Assembly: GCA_015227615.1 (NCBI GenBank) | Contig: JAALGZ010000034.1 | Span: 347,294-411,293 of the forward strand | DNA length: 64,000 nucleotides | Direction: 5' to 3' | Source of the DNA: Labyrinthula sp. Ha | Taxonomy: Eukaryota > Sar > Bigyra > Labyrinthulida > Labyrinthulaceae | In this document: one piece after another, positions 24,601-36,282 of the stretch | Layout: every line of letters begins with the position of its first letter | Numbering within the stretch: the stretch's first letter is position 1 | Translations under genes and position numbers: made by a program | Notes under the pieces: generated by a model | The model's database searches: none | What the model saw: only the letters and a program-made list of their open reading frames with translations | Told to the model about the DNA's origin: nothing

Positions 24601-26530
24601 TTTCCTTAATACTTAAGTACTAAGTCCTTGTCTCACACTGAACAAGCCCCCCGTTAATATTGGTCATTTGATATTATAAGGATTCAATTCCCTCAATACA
24701 CTCTTTATTTTGAGCTCAAACGATCCAACGAAGACTAAAGCCTCCCTATGAATATTTTTGCAGTATTGGGATGCAGGTACCAGTACAATTTAAGGGCCCA
24801 GGGGACTCTTGACCTGATATTCAAAAAAAATCTGATGAAGGTAAGATTACATCAGTGTGTAAATGCCTATTATTTTCTTCTCTGTCTTGTGGCTTTTTCT
24901 TAACATTTGTGATGCTTTTTTCTGAGAGTCTTTTATTTAAGTTCAAGTAGTAGAAGCCAATTCACTATTTTTAGAAGATAGCATAAAGGTGTCAAGTGCC
25001 AGAAAAATGTCCCTGTTAGGCAAAGATTACCCTTTATTTCATTTTATATATTTCAGTCGCTGTACCGATTGCTATTTCTTAAAGGATTTAAGTTTGATCC
25101 TTTCCTTATGAAATTTTGATATTGTCCCTTCATATTCTGGTAAACGTACTAAATGTTGAATCATGCGAACTTTAAGTCTGCATTGAGATAAGAACAAAAA
25201 TTTTCTGATAATTTTATTTACCAAACTACTCTCTTGTACTTCCTTTTCAGTACAAGTTATTTGAAAGCTTTTTGGCAGAAAGGAATGTTGTTTAACCTAC
25301 CCTATAACAAAGCTGTTGATGGTGTACTGCACCAGGGACTAGGTAACTTAACATTATTTTGTACTTCAGCGGTTCCTAAAGAGAAGAGAAAATTTTGTTT
25401 GTCTATTAACAGTTTCGGCGACATCTAATTCATGTTGATAGGGCAGGCAAAATATTATTCCACGCCCAAAGCAGCATCATTGCTTATACATGATAGCATA
25501 TGGCGTTGATTTGTCATTTTGGTGATATATATATACATAAATTTGGTGAAAATCTGTTACTGCGCAGCACTGCCTCTTCTGCTTCTAAGGATCTACTGCA
25601 ATTTATGACTTCATTACGAAATAAGGATCTAATTGTTTCTGCTTTCGAACGCCATTAAACCTATCCTCTACTAGCTGATGACATTTCTTTTCACGGACTG
25701 AAATCACGGGTCTTTTTGGGTCTAGCTGGGGTTGGAGAAGTTATAATTTAAAGAAACGAACATCTTTTTTGGGGACAGCTGTGTAAACATTCAGCCCGTT
25801 TTAGACATAGAAACCAATAACTGGTACCAGAATAAAGTAACGTTATCTATTGTTGAAAACACTAGTTATTCACCAAACAAGACAAACAAAGATAGAATTG
25901 TCTCGAACCAAGACGAATGACAATGGTAGAGGCTTTTAAAAATAGTTTTGTGCAGTTCTGTCAAAGGGTTTTCACCAGAAGAGTTACCGATGTTTCACTC
26001 TGAGAAAACTAGAATGAGGAAAGCCCAGCTAAACTTAGAGAACACCTTTGCCTCCAATACAATCATACGCTCCAGAGAAACAGGAGAGAAAGCAGGTCAC
26101 TAACCTTTAATCAATATGAAACGATCTAACCTTTAGACTTAAGCGACCTTTCTCCACCATTAAATACTAGACCAGGTTCATGCAGCGAGAACCTCATTGA
26201 ACTGAAGCTTTACACTTGAAAAAGATCTTAAACTGTGAACCTCTGAAAGCTGCAAGAGACATGGCCATTTGTTTACAAAAACCTTAAAAAGTTTGAACAA
26301 AGTTGTCACGAACACTTCTAAAAGTTGTTTTAGATATCATACTTAAATAATAGAAAGGTTAAATATCGGATAAACAAGAAGGTTTTGACTATAATATATT
26401 CGAGAAACAAACGGTACAAGTTTATATCAAGATTCTCGAATTTTCTTGAAATGAATATTGTCCTCAGATATTGATATTCGGTATGAAAGTCATCAAAAAT
26501 GATCCAGTTAATTTGCACATAAATATCCGG
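21690..26530. other. 4.8-kb region without a recognisable gene
   Basis: AT-rich with only short frames (at most 94 codons, for example 21707-21991 minus), none with recognisable domains. No RNA gene, tandem array or mobile element was identified by eye. Confidence 0.5.
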
Positions 26531-26532
26531 GA

Positions 26533-26540
26533 GCCCAAAA
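26533..26540. promoter_or_regulatory. GCCCAAAA motif upstream of the MetX-like gene
   Basis: It lies 93 bp upstream of the ATG at 26634, in the context GGGAGCCCAAAAATAACC. The same GAGCCCAAAA core precedes the EcsC-like gene. Confidence 0.5.
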
Positions 26541-26633
26541 ATAACCAATCAAATTTCTTTATTTTTGTCGCACGAATAGAATGATGTAAGAATGAAAACT
26601 ATCAAAGGTATTCAAAACAAATACAACTAGATA

Positions 26634-27920
26634 ATGAAAACTCTATTCAAAAGATCATTCAGCTTAGCGAAAAAAGCACAGTCAACTAATTCAAGAGTTG
26701 AACCAGGGAAACAGGGATATGTTACTCCGAAGATACTGTCAAACCTTAAACAAAGCATGTACCCAGCCTTCAGTTCATACAACAAAGTGGGGAACCCATA
26801 TAACAAATATTCCGCCACCCTCCAAGGATCTGATTTTAATATAGAAGAAGACTTTCAACTTTCTTCTGGGGATACAATAGGAAAAGATGCTCTGCACATA
26901 AAATTCTCTACATTTGGTGTACCTGAAGAGGACAAGCGTATACTGCTTTTATGTCCAAGCATGTCGAACGATGTCAATGCAGAAGTTTGGTGGAAAGGTG
27001 TTATTGGATATGGTGATAACTTTGGAATTGACTTAAATCACTTTTTCGTTATAGTTGGTGCTCCCCTTGGATCCCCTTTTGGATCCACATCCCCATTGTC
27101 TCTGAATGAGAGTAATAAAGTTTATGGACCAAGTTTTCCTCAAATAACGCCACATGATCAAGCAAGGGTTCAAAATCTTCTTCTGACATCTTTAATTGGA
27201 GAAGAACCAATTGACACTGTATTAGGTGGTTCAATGGGAGGAATGCAGGCTATCCAGTTTTTCAGGGATCATTCTGTAAAAGTGAACAAACTTGCGGCTA
27301 TTGCTGCTACTGGACAAACAACTCCAGCAACTGTTGCTCTTAGAAGTGTTCAAAGAGCAGCTGTAAAAATGGATCCAAACTTTCAGAATGGAATGTATTA
27401 TTTAACTCCAAACACTCCATATGAAGGGATGAGAATAGCACGAATGTTTGGTACTATTTGTTACAGATCTACTGACGAGTTCAATCAGAGGTTTAATTGG
27501 GTACCGAATGAAATTAATAAGTTTGAAGTGGAAAGTTACTTGGAGTATCAAGCGGACAAGTTTGTTCACAATAGCAAATATGATGCAAATTGTTATTTAT
27601 TGAATTCAAAGAGTATGGATATGATGGATGTCGATTATAAAAATCTAGATGTTGAAGCAGGGAAGGAAGTTTTATTATTGAGTTATAGTACAGATAAACT
27701 TACCCCACCAGAAGATTTAGAGCGTCTTTCAGGTGCTCTTGGAAGACAAGGTGTTCGTACTCATTTTGAAGTCCTGGAGAGTAAGTATGGTCATGATGCT
27801 TTCTTAATTGAAAGAGAAGCCCCACAACTTAATTTTAGATTAAAGTCTTTCTTGGAAGGAGAAACTGGCAATAGTGTTGACTCAGTTGGAAACTTGGTTA
27901 AAGAATTTTATCACTGCTAA
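26634..27920 (+). CDS. MetX-like O-acyltransferase (homoserine/serine O-acetyltransferase family), probably mitochondrial
   Basis: A 428-residue alpha/beta hydrolase of the MetX family, which moves an acetyl or succinyl group from CoA to homoserine (methionine route) or serine (cysteine route). Seen: nucleophile elbow GGSMGGMQA with Ser200; Asp354 in YSTDKLTPP; His387 in YGHDAF, completing the triad; family signatures MDPNFQNGMYY, GMRIARMFG and YLEYQADKFV. Residues 1-25 are basic, Ser/Thr-rich and free of acidic residues (MKTLFKRSFSLAKKAQS), as in a mitochondrial presequence. Length is normal for the family and there is no intron. Substrate choice cannot be read from the sequence with confidence. 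An out-of-frame ATG at 26592 in the leader ends before the true start. Confidence 0.92.
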   Translation: MKTLFKRSFSLAKKAQSTNSRVEPGKQGYVTPKILSNLKQSMYPAFSSYNKVGNPYNKYSATLQGSDFNIEEDFQLSSGDTIGKDALHIKFSTFGVPEEDKRILLLCPSMSNDVNAEVWWKGVIGYGDNFGIDLNHFFVIVGAPLGSPFGSTSPLSLNESNKVYGPSFPQITPHDQARVQNLLLTSLIGEEPIDTVLGGSMGGMQAIQFFRDHSVKVNKLAAIAATGQTTPATVALRSVQRAAVKMDPNFQNGMYYLTPNTPYEGMRIARMFGTICYRSTDEFNQRFNWVPNEINKFEVESYLEYQADKFVHNSKYDANCYLLNSKSMDMMDVDYKNLDVEAGKEVLLLSYSTDKLTPPEDLERLSGALGRQGVRTHFEVLESKYGHDAFLIEREAPQLNFRLKSFLEGETGNSVDSVGNLVKEFYHC

Positions 27921-30900
27921 AAATTTGAGAACTATTCTGTATGGCTTTCTTTGTCAATTTTCTCTTTTACATCAATTCCAGTTAATGGTTAACAATACGG
28001 TATTGCAATATATATATAGTACTAGTCCACGTAGCGCAGTGCAACCTACTAGAATATCCCATACACAGTCAGAGCCATGGCAAAAGAAACACTGATACTC
28101 GTTGGCAAATTCAGTGCCAGTTTCCCTATACAAGAGTTTTTTTAGACGAAATCATTTCCGCTTGAGATAGTTATCTTCCTATTTGCCAAGATTGAGGATT
28201 AACTTTTTTCTGATATTCTTGAACCAAAATAAACTGATTTGGGTATTATAATAGAGCTACTTAATATTAAAATCTCTACTTCAAAGAAAATTTATCAGCT
28301 ACTTAGAGAAAAATAAAGAATTTATGAATATCTTCTCTAGATTTTTTAACAAGCTCAGCTCCAAAACAAACCACTGCAGAACTGTTTTCTATCTCAAAAT
28401 TTTCATAGAACTTAAGACTGACATAACGAAGATCATACTTCTCGACATTGCTTTGTGTCTTTCTGTTTTGGTTTTATGTCAAATATCTATGTTTGACCTA
28501 CAACCATGTTATTGAAATTTAAATTAATAGAGACAAACTATTAGAGAAATCAATTATAAAAAGTACATATTATATAATCGGTGTGTAACATTGCTGGGTT
28601 TATCTTGCTCCAAAACTCTAAGCTATTGAACCAGTGCGCATTTGTAATATACTATCCATAACTGCGAGTACTGTTTCATGAGGTTAAACATGCCACTTAT
28701 ATATTCAAATATTTAATTAGTAGAGCCAGAAATAACGCAAAAGAAGAAGAAAACTTTTCCTTTGTACCAGGTAGTAATATTATGCACATATATAAAACAA
28801 AGGAAACTATCATTATTGACCTAAGGTCAGTTCAAAATAATTAACTTTTCTTTGCCCTGTTAGAAATAAATTTGTTAAAATCAGGATTTGAACAACTATT
28901 TTTATTGAAGTAAACACACAGCAACGAATGCATTCTGAAAGCTTTCAATAGAATATAGCCCAATTAATTTTGATGCATAAGATAATGCAATCTAATTCCT
29001 TTTCTAAACTGTTAAACAAGACAAAACTAAAGTTATCTGGAGTATCGAGAAATAAGTATTACTTTCAAGAGTTATATGTTTCTTTTGTTAATAAGTAATT
29101 CTTACCATGCGTGACTACAATTTTGTATGTATCACTCGTAAATCGATTTGTTAACACTTCTATATATTTTGAGCTTAACTTAAGCTAAAGATTTCGGTTT
29201 TCTCTACCCAGAGTCTACTTAGTGATTCTTTTACATAAGATTATCATCTTTTATGCCCCGTTCATTATTGAAAGGTTTTGGTTGACAATCTTGAGGAAGA
29301 AGACCACAAATTACCCATATTGACAAAATTCATAATACCGAGAAGACGTGTATGAAATGCAGTACGACCGATTCAAGAATATATAAGACACAATCGATGT
29401 TAATTTGATGAATTTATTAGCTTAAGCTACTTGGTATGGTTAATTTGTACCTGGATCACTGAATCCATTTTTTAAAGTGTCTGACTTGTGTCAATAATGA
29501 AGTTACCTCTAACATCTAGTTATTTAATTTTCTTTGCACCATTCCTCTAGTTATGTAAGGCCCAATTAGCTTCGAGAATACTCTACTAAGCTTGTTTTTG
29601 GTACTAGAGCTTTAAATGCCGGTCATTTCTGCCCTATAATGAACGATTAACTTGTATTAAGTTCTGGTTACAATTCTGTAGTTTGGATACATAATAGTTT
29701 CGTCAATAAATTACTCAAAAGTTGCAGATGGTAAACTACCTCTACACAATATGTATCAATCACAAATAATATGCGAAAACTCTAAAGAATCAGAATAGGC
29801 CCTCAAACAACAGTAAACACTTAGGTGCCAGTTTGTAGAAACCCTACTCTCATAGAAATTCAATTGCTCCTCCCAAGAAAACTTCGTTTCTGGTTCTCAT
29901 ATTGCCCGTTCAATTCCTCCAGGTGACTTGGCTTTTTACGATTCGACAATCTTATCTCCTGCAGAGTTGAGTAACAATAGGATTTCTCAACGACACAAGT
30001 GTTACTACATGTAACAGTTTTTGCTTTAAATCTTTAAGCCGAAAGAAATGTTAGGGGTATTTAACATTATACCATGATAATACCGCGCCAGAGAATTCTG
30101 TTAAAAACTTATTATTATTGTTCCCAGTACATCTTAACATATTCACAGGTAGAGAAGATAGAAAAGTATGTGTTCTGATGTGTGAAATCGCTTGTTTTCA
30201 GCATTTGTTAATGTGAGGCTGCAGGGCATGTCCAGCGGTAGAATAAGAAGATATTTCCAATTTACACTACCCGAGACTGGAAAATACTTTAATCCAATTT
30301 TATATCACAGTGAACGCGCAAAGAAGCAGCATCGCGTATATTTTTTACAAGACGATATTAGTCTTTTTGGGACTACGACATCATCCGATCAAATGGATGC
30401 AATCTGGTTTTGGTAGTACGTGCGAGAATGATATTAAAAAAGAGGAAAGCAAAAAATTATGGTACACCCAGTGTTGTGTCTGCTTTAGTTGGTGATGCCG
30501 TTCTTAGGTCCTGATGGGTATGTCGCCGTTGTTTCACCATTTAGAAATACATTTTCAACCATGGATGGAAAACTCCACGCTTCGGCCGCCTCTGCGACAA
30601 ACTATTGTAAGTTTGTTAACTGGTACAAATGTTAACAAATTCTAATGTTTTACCTCGGTAATACCATGTTAAGGTGCTTCAATGAAAAGTTCTTCCTAAT
30701 ACTTCCATAATTTTTTGGTTTATATAGGCTAAGAATTAGCATGAACTGACTAAAATGTTAACTTGAATACATATCCCCTTTTCTTGTGCTTGATAAGATG
30801 TTGATTAGAGCTGCTGAACTAAACTACATGAGTTTGGCTCAGTACTTTGAAGAGATCAACTTCATATATAGCTTTCAAAAATATATTCCGCCGAAAAGAT

Positions 30901-33140
30901 GTTTAGAACAATGATCCACCAAGAATATTTTTATACACAGTATAAAGATATTTAATTGAGAATTGTAGTAGCGATTTTATCCAAAGGTTTAATCTGAAAA
31001 TTAAGGAATGGCTAAATGATTTTCATTGAGAACATATCAGTAGATCCAAAACTATTGGCTACTCTTCAAAAGATAGGTATAAAACCAAACTAAGAAGAGA
31101 CATTATTATATAGGAAACTAATCAATTTTAAATTGTTTTGTTTACACCGATGATGAAAAGAAAGTGGGTACCTGTTTTCCATTTACTAAAGAATTAAAGG
31201 TTAGTAACCAATGAGCAAGGTATATATTTCAATAAGACAACAGATAAATAACCATAATGATGGCTATTTTATACTGCTATACCTTGTTAGGACTTGAACA
31301 TGACACTTTATGAGTTCATACAATAGTAAGTTTTCTTAACAATACTGTTTTCCACAACTACTTTTGTCCATGCATATATACATAGAGTCTTTTTCTACAG
31401 CAATACTATTGGCCCTTTTGAATAGCGCGGATGGAAGCTGAAAGATATAACGCAGACAAACTCAACAGTTATGAGTAGTTGTACGAAATATGAGAACCAT
31501 TATGGAATACATGAAGCTATATCCACAATTTATAGATTCTATTTAAACTCTAACGGCTACAGCTTACTACGACAACTCTTTTTTGCACCATATAAATACA
31601 TGAGATGTTATATTATAGTGGCAGTTTCATAGTTTGAAACCTAACCTGTAAATTAAAACCCACTATTTTTTTCGCTTACACTTTACGCTTCCATTTGAAA
31701 CGAGTGCATTTTCCTATTTTTTAGGTTCAATTCATGAAGTGATGTAGCTTATTTGTACTTAAGCAAGTTTCGGCAGCACTGAGATTATTTCATTTTGAAT
31801 GTATCTTATAACCTCTTACTGTAACAAGAGTATTATCAACAAAACTAGGATATAATGAGAATGTATTCTTGAGATGAGAGCAAATGGACTCTACAAACTG
31901 GAACTAGCTTTCTAGACAGTACACTGGTTGTAGGATTTTACAAAAGGTTTACCTCAAGATGGGGTCTCCTCCATTGGTTCAAGATTTTTATCAAAATTCT
32001 TATAACTAACCGAATTCTCAATCTACGAAAATTACTCTTAACTAAGACTTCAAATCAAAATATGGTCATATCATAGACACAGCAAAAGTACCCTAAACGT
32101 CTCTATTTTTTGATACTGAGCATTCTAGTATTTTTCGAGCAAACTATAATTTAAAAACAAAAACTTGTCTTTTCTTGGCCTTCACCAACGTTCAGCTTTC
32201 TGCGCCCTATGGACATACGGTTCGTTCAAAATGGGAACACAATCCTCTATTGGCTGTATTTCTTGTTGGGTAGAAGCGTTGGTTTTAGTGTTTTACATCT
32301 CTACTTAGTTCTAATTATTATTAGCATCAAGATCTGCATATGAAGGAAAAGTTTCCAAAGTAAAAACTAGAAAAACTTTAGCGTATCTTATAAAATGCGC
32401 AGGAAAGGTCTATCCCTTGAATGAAACGACTTAAATGAACTGACACGTCACTGTTTAAATAATAATTCATAATATTGTTCGAAGACAAAGTGGGGAAGAA
32501 ACTAGCATGGTACATTGATAAGGAGCGCTGTAAGGCTTCCACAGAACACAAGTTACTGCAATGATTGAACACAGTATATTTATCGGGGATGTTTTAATAT
32601 GAGGAAATATAAACCCAGAAAGCACTTCTAAAGTCAACTGCTTACTTCATTTTTCTTCAAGATTCTTTGATAAAAATTTAATGGCACTTTCTACCTGATT
32701 GCTGACGAAGCAACAGTGTTGATTGCTGTTGAAGTAGTTCTATACCTCGCAACAATGCTAGTGGGGCTCTCTCTACAGGATTGAACACGACCAACTCTCC
32801 AAAACCAAGAGCAACTGAGGTTATCTACGAAATCAACTAAAGACGAGTCTCTAACTCTTGAGTTTCAAGTTGTTTTTGTGCTGCGCTATAACTTTTGCTG
32901 TTTTTATTTGAAAATTCATTTACTTATCTTAATCTAATGAGCTAAAATTTAAGAAGCATCGGTTGTATTGCTGTATAAAATCTTAAGAATTTACCAAGTT
33001 TATTTCTTCCTTTGTAATGAAAATATTTAAAAAACTGCGCATGTTTTCTAGTCAGCTATCCAATCAAAATACGCAAATCTCACGCGTATAATTAAGATCC
33101 AAGTTCCTTCTTCTAAAACTGGAGGGGTCAATCAAATCTA
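27921..33140. other. 5-kb region without a supported gene
   Basis: Only a possible gene relic at 30192-30640 stands out (listed separately). Other short frames (27874-28095, 28324-28515, 32378-32572) show no domain, promoter motif or credible splicing. No RNA genes recognised. Confidence 0.5.
30192..30640 (+). pseudogene. Possible relic of an unidentified gene
   Basis: About 450 bp with less AT bias than its flanks. Reading frames overlap in all three plus phases: 30192-30416 (start MFSAFVNVRLQGMSSG), a second one near 30400-30510 (with KNYGTPSVVSALVGDAV), and a third from the ATG at 30494 (MPFLGPDGYVAVVSPF). No GT..AG intron I tried joins them well, so a decayed gene is more likely than an intact one. 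Family not recognised. Confidence 0.25.
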
Positions 33141-33142
33141 AG

Positions 33143-33156
33143 CCGGGATATCCCGG
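33143..33156. promoter_or_regulatory. 14-bp GC-rich perfect palindrome upstream of the lipase gene
   Basis: CCGGGATATCCCGG is a perfect palindrome 235 bp upstream of the lipase ATG, in strongly AT-rich DNA. A dimeric factor site is plausible; no known consensus is claimed. Confidence 0.4.
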
Positions 33157-33391
33157 TTCCCACCGAGATACGTTTTCCTACTAAATTCGGCTAAAAGATC
33201 ATCTTATATAAAAAAAATGTCTTGCCAAATTTATCCCGATGTATTTTAGTCGTGCCAAAATTCATGCCTTTCTCTTAATATTGAAACGCTAGTAGGTTTT
33301 CCAAAAACTGTACACGGAAATTTGAACTGGGCAGTAATAGCCGTTAAACGCAATATTAAATTTCGGAGAATATAAAGTAGAGTAAAAAGAT

Positions 33392-34438
33392 ATGAAGTTT
33401 TTGAAGTTTTATTTGCTTGTAGTATCGACAAGCTTTGCTCTTGGAAGTGCGTGGTTTAGGTCCACTGGGATTCCGGAAGTGGATTGCAAAGGTTTTGTTT
33501 CAAGAGAGGGTGGAAGTTTGGCTACCAGAATTTACAACTATTTGTTCGGAATTGAAAATGAAATGATAGCTACCTCTCCATGGTCGGTTGTGCTTGACTC
33601 TGTTCTAGACGACTCGGTTTCAGACCAGCTCCAGTATATTGGTGGGTTGACCCCTGTGTTCGAGTCCATTGGGGTTTCTTACCTTGGAACCGAGCTGACT
33701 CAGAATGTCACTGGATTTACCTTAATTGCTGCTCTTAGACCTGCTGATGGTCTCAATGCTGTTGCCTACCTCTACAATGGGGCTGAAACCTTCAATTCTG
33801 ATATCACTTACGTTATGATTGCTTTCAGAGGAACCTTTAGCGCTGCTGATAGCTGTGCCAATGAGATTTACTTTGGATTTGGAGATCCAAGATCTGAAGC
33901 TTGTGAAGCTGCTTTTACGCTTGAACAGCTAGATTACGTGTCGCAAGCAGATGCTTTTGTACAAAGTGTAGTTAACTCTCTTGGAGTATCCAAAGTAAGA
34001 CTGTTGCTAACTGGTCATTCTTTGGGTTCCTCTATTGGAAACTACATGGGTTCATTTTACCAGAACAAGAACAACAGGGCTGGATTTACTTCTAAGGTAA
34101 GAGTAGCGGCATTTGGGTGGGCAAGTCCAGGATTTCGCTCGGTTGATGCAGTGGAACCAACTAGTGTATCAAAGCTTGGATGTAATATCATGGCTTACAA
34201 CAACTTTGATCCCGTAAGTGCTACTTTGCTTGCTAATCAAGCAGGGTATATTTGTACATACCCAGAAGGTGATATTACTCCAACTGAAGCTTGTGTCGAG
34301 TGCTATGATCAAGAAAACCCAAGTTTAGGAACTTGTGGCGCATGTAGAGACGAGACCCATAACTTTCTTTTTTATGTGAACTTGCTCTCTGACCCATCAG
34401 TTACTATTCCTACTTGTGAATACGTGCCTTTAGCATAA
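33392..34438 (+). CDS. Secreted class 3 lipase
   Basis: A 348-residue lipase (class 3, fungal/plant triacylglycerol lipase fold), an ester hydrolase of lipids. Seen: a signal peptide (residues about 1-20, MKFLKFYLLVVSTSFALGSA); an oxyanion-hole stretch MIAFRGTFS; nucleophile elbow TGHSLGSS with Ser210; likely Asp273 (NNFDPVS) and His323 (ETHNFLFY) complete the triad. Several cysteines in the last third (CVECYDQEN, GTCGACRD) suggest disulfides, in keeping with secretion. No intron. The leader lacks a full GCCCAAAA motif but has a related ACTGGGCAGTAAT. It lies 545 bp upstream of a membrane-anchored protease on the same strand, so both may act at the cell surface. Substrate unknown. Confidence 0.9.
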   Translation: MKFLKFYLLVVSTSFALGSAWFRSTGIPEVDCKGFVSREGGSLATRIYNYLFGIENEMIATSPWSVVLDSVLDDSVSDQLQYIGGLTPVFESIGVSYLGTELTQNVTGFTLIAALRPADGLNAVAYLYNGAETFNSDITYVMIAFRGTFSAADSCANEIYFGFGDPRSEACEAAFTLEQLDYVSQADAFVQSVVNSLGVSKVRLLLTGHSLGSSIGNYMGSFYQNKNNRAGFTSKVRVAAFGWASPGFRSVDAVEPTSVSKLGCNIMAYNNFDPVSATLLANQAGYICTYPEGDITPTEACVECYDQENPSLGTCGACRDETHNFLFYVNLLSDPSVTIPTCEYVPLA

Positions 34439-34842
34439 TTTATTAATAGAGATTATAAATATTTATTTGTTCTTTCCTTTTCTTTACAAACCAAAGCTAT
34501 TGGTTATTTCTCTAGATATACTATAAAGGTTAGACGAAGAAAAAATTATTCACAATTTTCCTCAAGAACTTAGAACATTAAAATCTTCAGTGTTCCTTTG
34601 TTGACTATTCTTTTTTCATTTAGTTTTTCGGCTTCTACTCCTTTCTAATCGAGTGATACAGCCATAATTAAACAGCATTGACTTAGAAGATGTAACTTTA
34701 ACTTTAATAGCCCAAACCTCAATTGAGGCAGAAATTCACTAGTCATAAAAGGAAAATAACGATATTTTCTAAAAAAAACGCAGTTTTCTAAATTGTATGT
34801 CATCAATATTATTGCAGAGCTTCCATAGGGTGATTTTTAGGT

Positions 34843-34870
34843 GCCCATAAATACTTCTAATCTGCCCATA
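34843..34870. promoter_or_regulatory. Two GCCCATA motifs upstream of the metalloprotease
   Basis: GCCCATAA (34843-34850) and GCCCATA (34864-34870) lie 113-140 bp upstream of the ATG at 34983. They share the GCCCA core and position of the GCCCAAAA motif of other genes here, with one base different. Confidence 0.35.
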
Positions 34871-34982
34871 TTAGCCATTAATAAGCACCTGCAGAGTTGC
34901 AAAAAGTCCAGATTTATTTTCGATCCATCTCTCTCCTTTTAAAATCTCCCAAACACTTAAATAAAACTACACTTAAAATACT

Positions 34983-36174
34983 ATGTCAGCAGTATTTTGG
35001 ATATGCTTGGCCCTGACAGTTGTGGGCCTACTTGCTTGCTCTATCATACTGGCTGTACTTTTTGGGCGGAGAGTAATCTCCGGATTTGAAGATGAGGATA
35101 AAAATTGCTCTACCGTGGAACTAGGTACTTTCTAAACCTCTTCTTATCTATTCAGATCGAGAAATTCGTTCAGAAAATGCCTATATTGGACTTATTTTCT
35201 TAGATTGTCCAACTACGTCACAGCTTCAGGCTTTTGTCCAAGCACAAAATCGGTGGAACAGCATTATAACAGAAAATAAGATAGAACCCTCTTCAGTTTT
35301 CTTTAGCACTAACATTCGTGACTACTGCGGTTTTCTAGATAATTCCTATTATTTTCCATTTGGTTATGAGTTTGACCACCTCTTAATTTTTGCAGAACCA
35401 GTTGCCATAGATGGAAGAGGAGGAGTTTTAGCACAGGTAGTTCCATTTTACATTTCAAAATTAGGCTGCTCCTTGTGCTTTTGATGATAGTAGGTTTGAG
35501 TTTCCGCTTCTTGGAGGTATGCAATTTGACACTGCAGATTTAGATGTACTAGATGAACGAAATACTTTAGTTGATGTTGTAACACGTATTATTTCTCAAA
35601 GTGTTATTTTTTAGATGAGATGGGACATGTTTTGGGTTTAGGAACACTATGGAATTCTCGAGAAAACTCAGAAGGTGATGATCTATTGCAAGATGCTATA
35701 TTTAGAGGAAGCAATATTTTTCCAGAAAACGAGCCAAAGTATGTTGGTGAAGCTGGGATTGAAGGATATGAAGAGGTTGGTGGAAGTGGCGATTTCGTTC
35801 CTCTTGAGGATGGAAAAGATGGAGACTCAATCCTTTTAGATACGGAGAACGGTGTTGGTGTTGGGTCTGTGGATGTTCATATAAAGAAATCCGTGTTTGA
35901 TGACGAGTTGCTCACCTATGCCATAGAAGCTGATAGGGATCATCCACTTTCTATTGTTTCTATTAGAATGTTGCAAGATTTGGGATACGAGGTCGATGAA
36001 AACCAGGCGGATGATTATCAGTTAAAGGGCCAGTTTAAGGGTTTTGGAACTGGTTTAGATGCAGAGACTGGTGATAACGAAGTTTTTGTGCTTAAGGGAG
36101 ATACGAATGTATTTGATCCAACTATGGTTCAATCAATTGAGCTGCGCTTTGCTCAGTTGCGAGGTTTAAGGTAA
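34983..36174 (+). CDS. Membrane-anchored zinc metalloprotease (metzincin, leishmanolysin-like), four exons
   Basis: A 367-residue protein once three tiny introns are removed: 35125-35155 (31 nt), 35437-35464 (28 nt) and 35586-35614 (29 nt). Exons of 142, 281, 121 and 560 nt sum to exactly 368 codons. Residues 4-27 are one hydrophobic segment (signal anchor). The active site is H182-E-M-G-H186 in VVTHEMGHVLGLGTLW, and the third ligand is probably His270 (VDVHIKKSVFDDELLT). The following PLSIVSIRMLQDLGYEV stretch is typical of this HEMGHVLGxGTLW family, a relative of leishmanolysins (M8). The codon of His182 is split by intron 3, so unspliced reading shows an apparent DEMGH and loses the catalytic His. 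Substrate unknown; the topology puts the catalytic domain outside the cell or in the lumen. Confidence 0.9.
35125..35155 (+). other. 31-nt intron 1 of the metalloprotease gene
   Basis: GTACTTTC to ATTCAG, phase 1, with a TCTAAAC branch-point-like sequence. It contains an in-frame stop if unspliced. Confidence 0.85.
35437..35464 (+). other. 28-nt intron 2 of the metalloprotease gene
   Basis: GTAGTTCC to AAATTAG, phase 0, joining GRGGVLAQ to AAPCAFDD. Confidence 0.85.
35586..35614 (+). other. 29-nt intron 3 splitting the catalytic His codon
   Basis: GTATTATT to TTTTTTAG, phase 1. It rebuilds the CAT codon of His182, giving THEMGHVLGLGTLW, an exact family motif. Confidence 0.9.
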
Positions 36175-36282
36175 ATATTTGTTTGTATTAATGTGTTAAT
36201 ACTAAGCACCTTTAAGAATAAATTTGGAAGTGCTTTGAATATACAGAAATAAATATACATGAACGTAAGATATGTACAAGGG

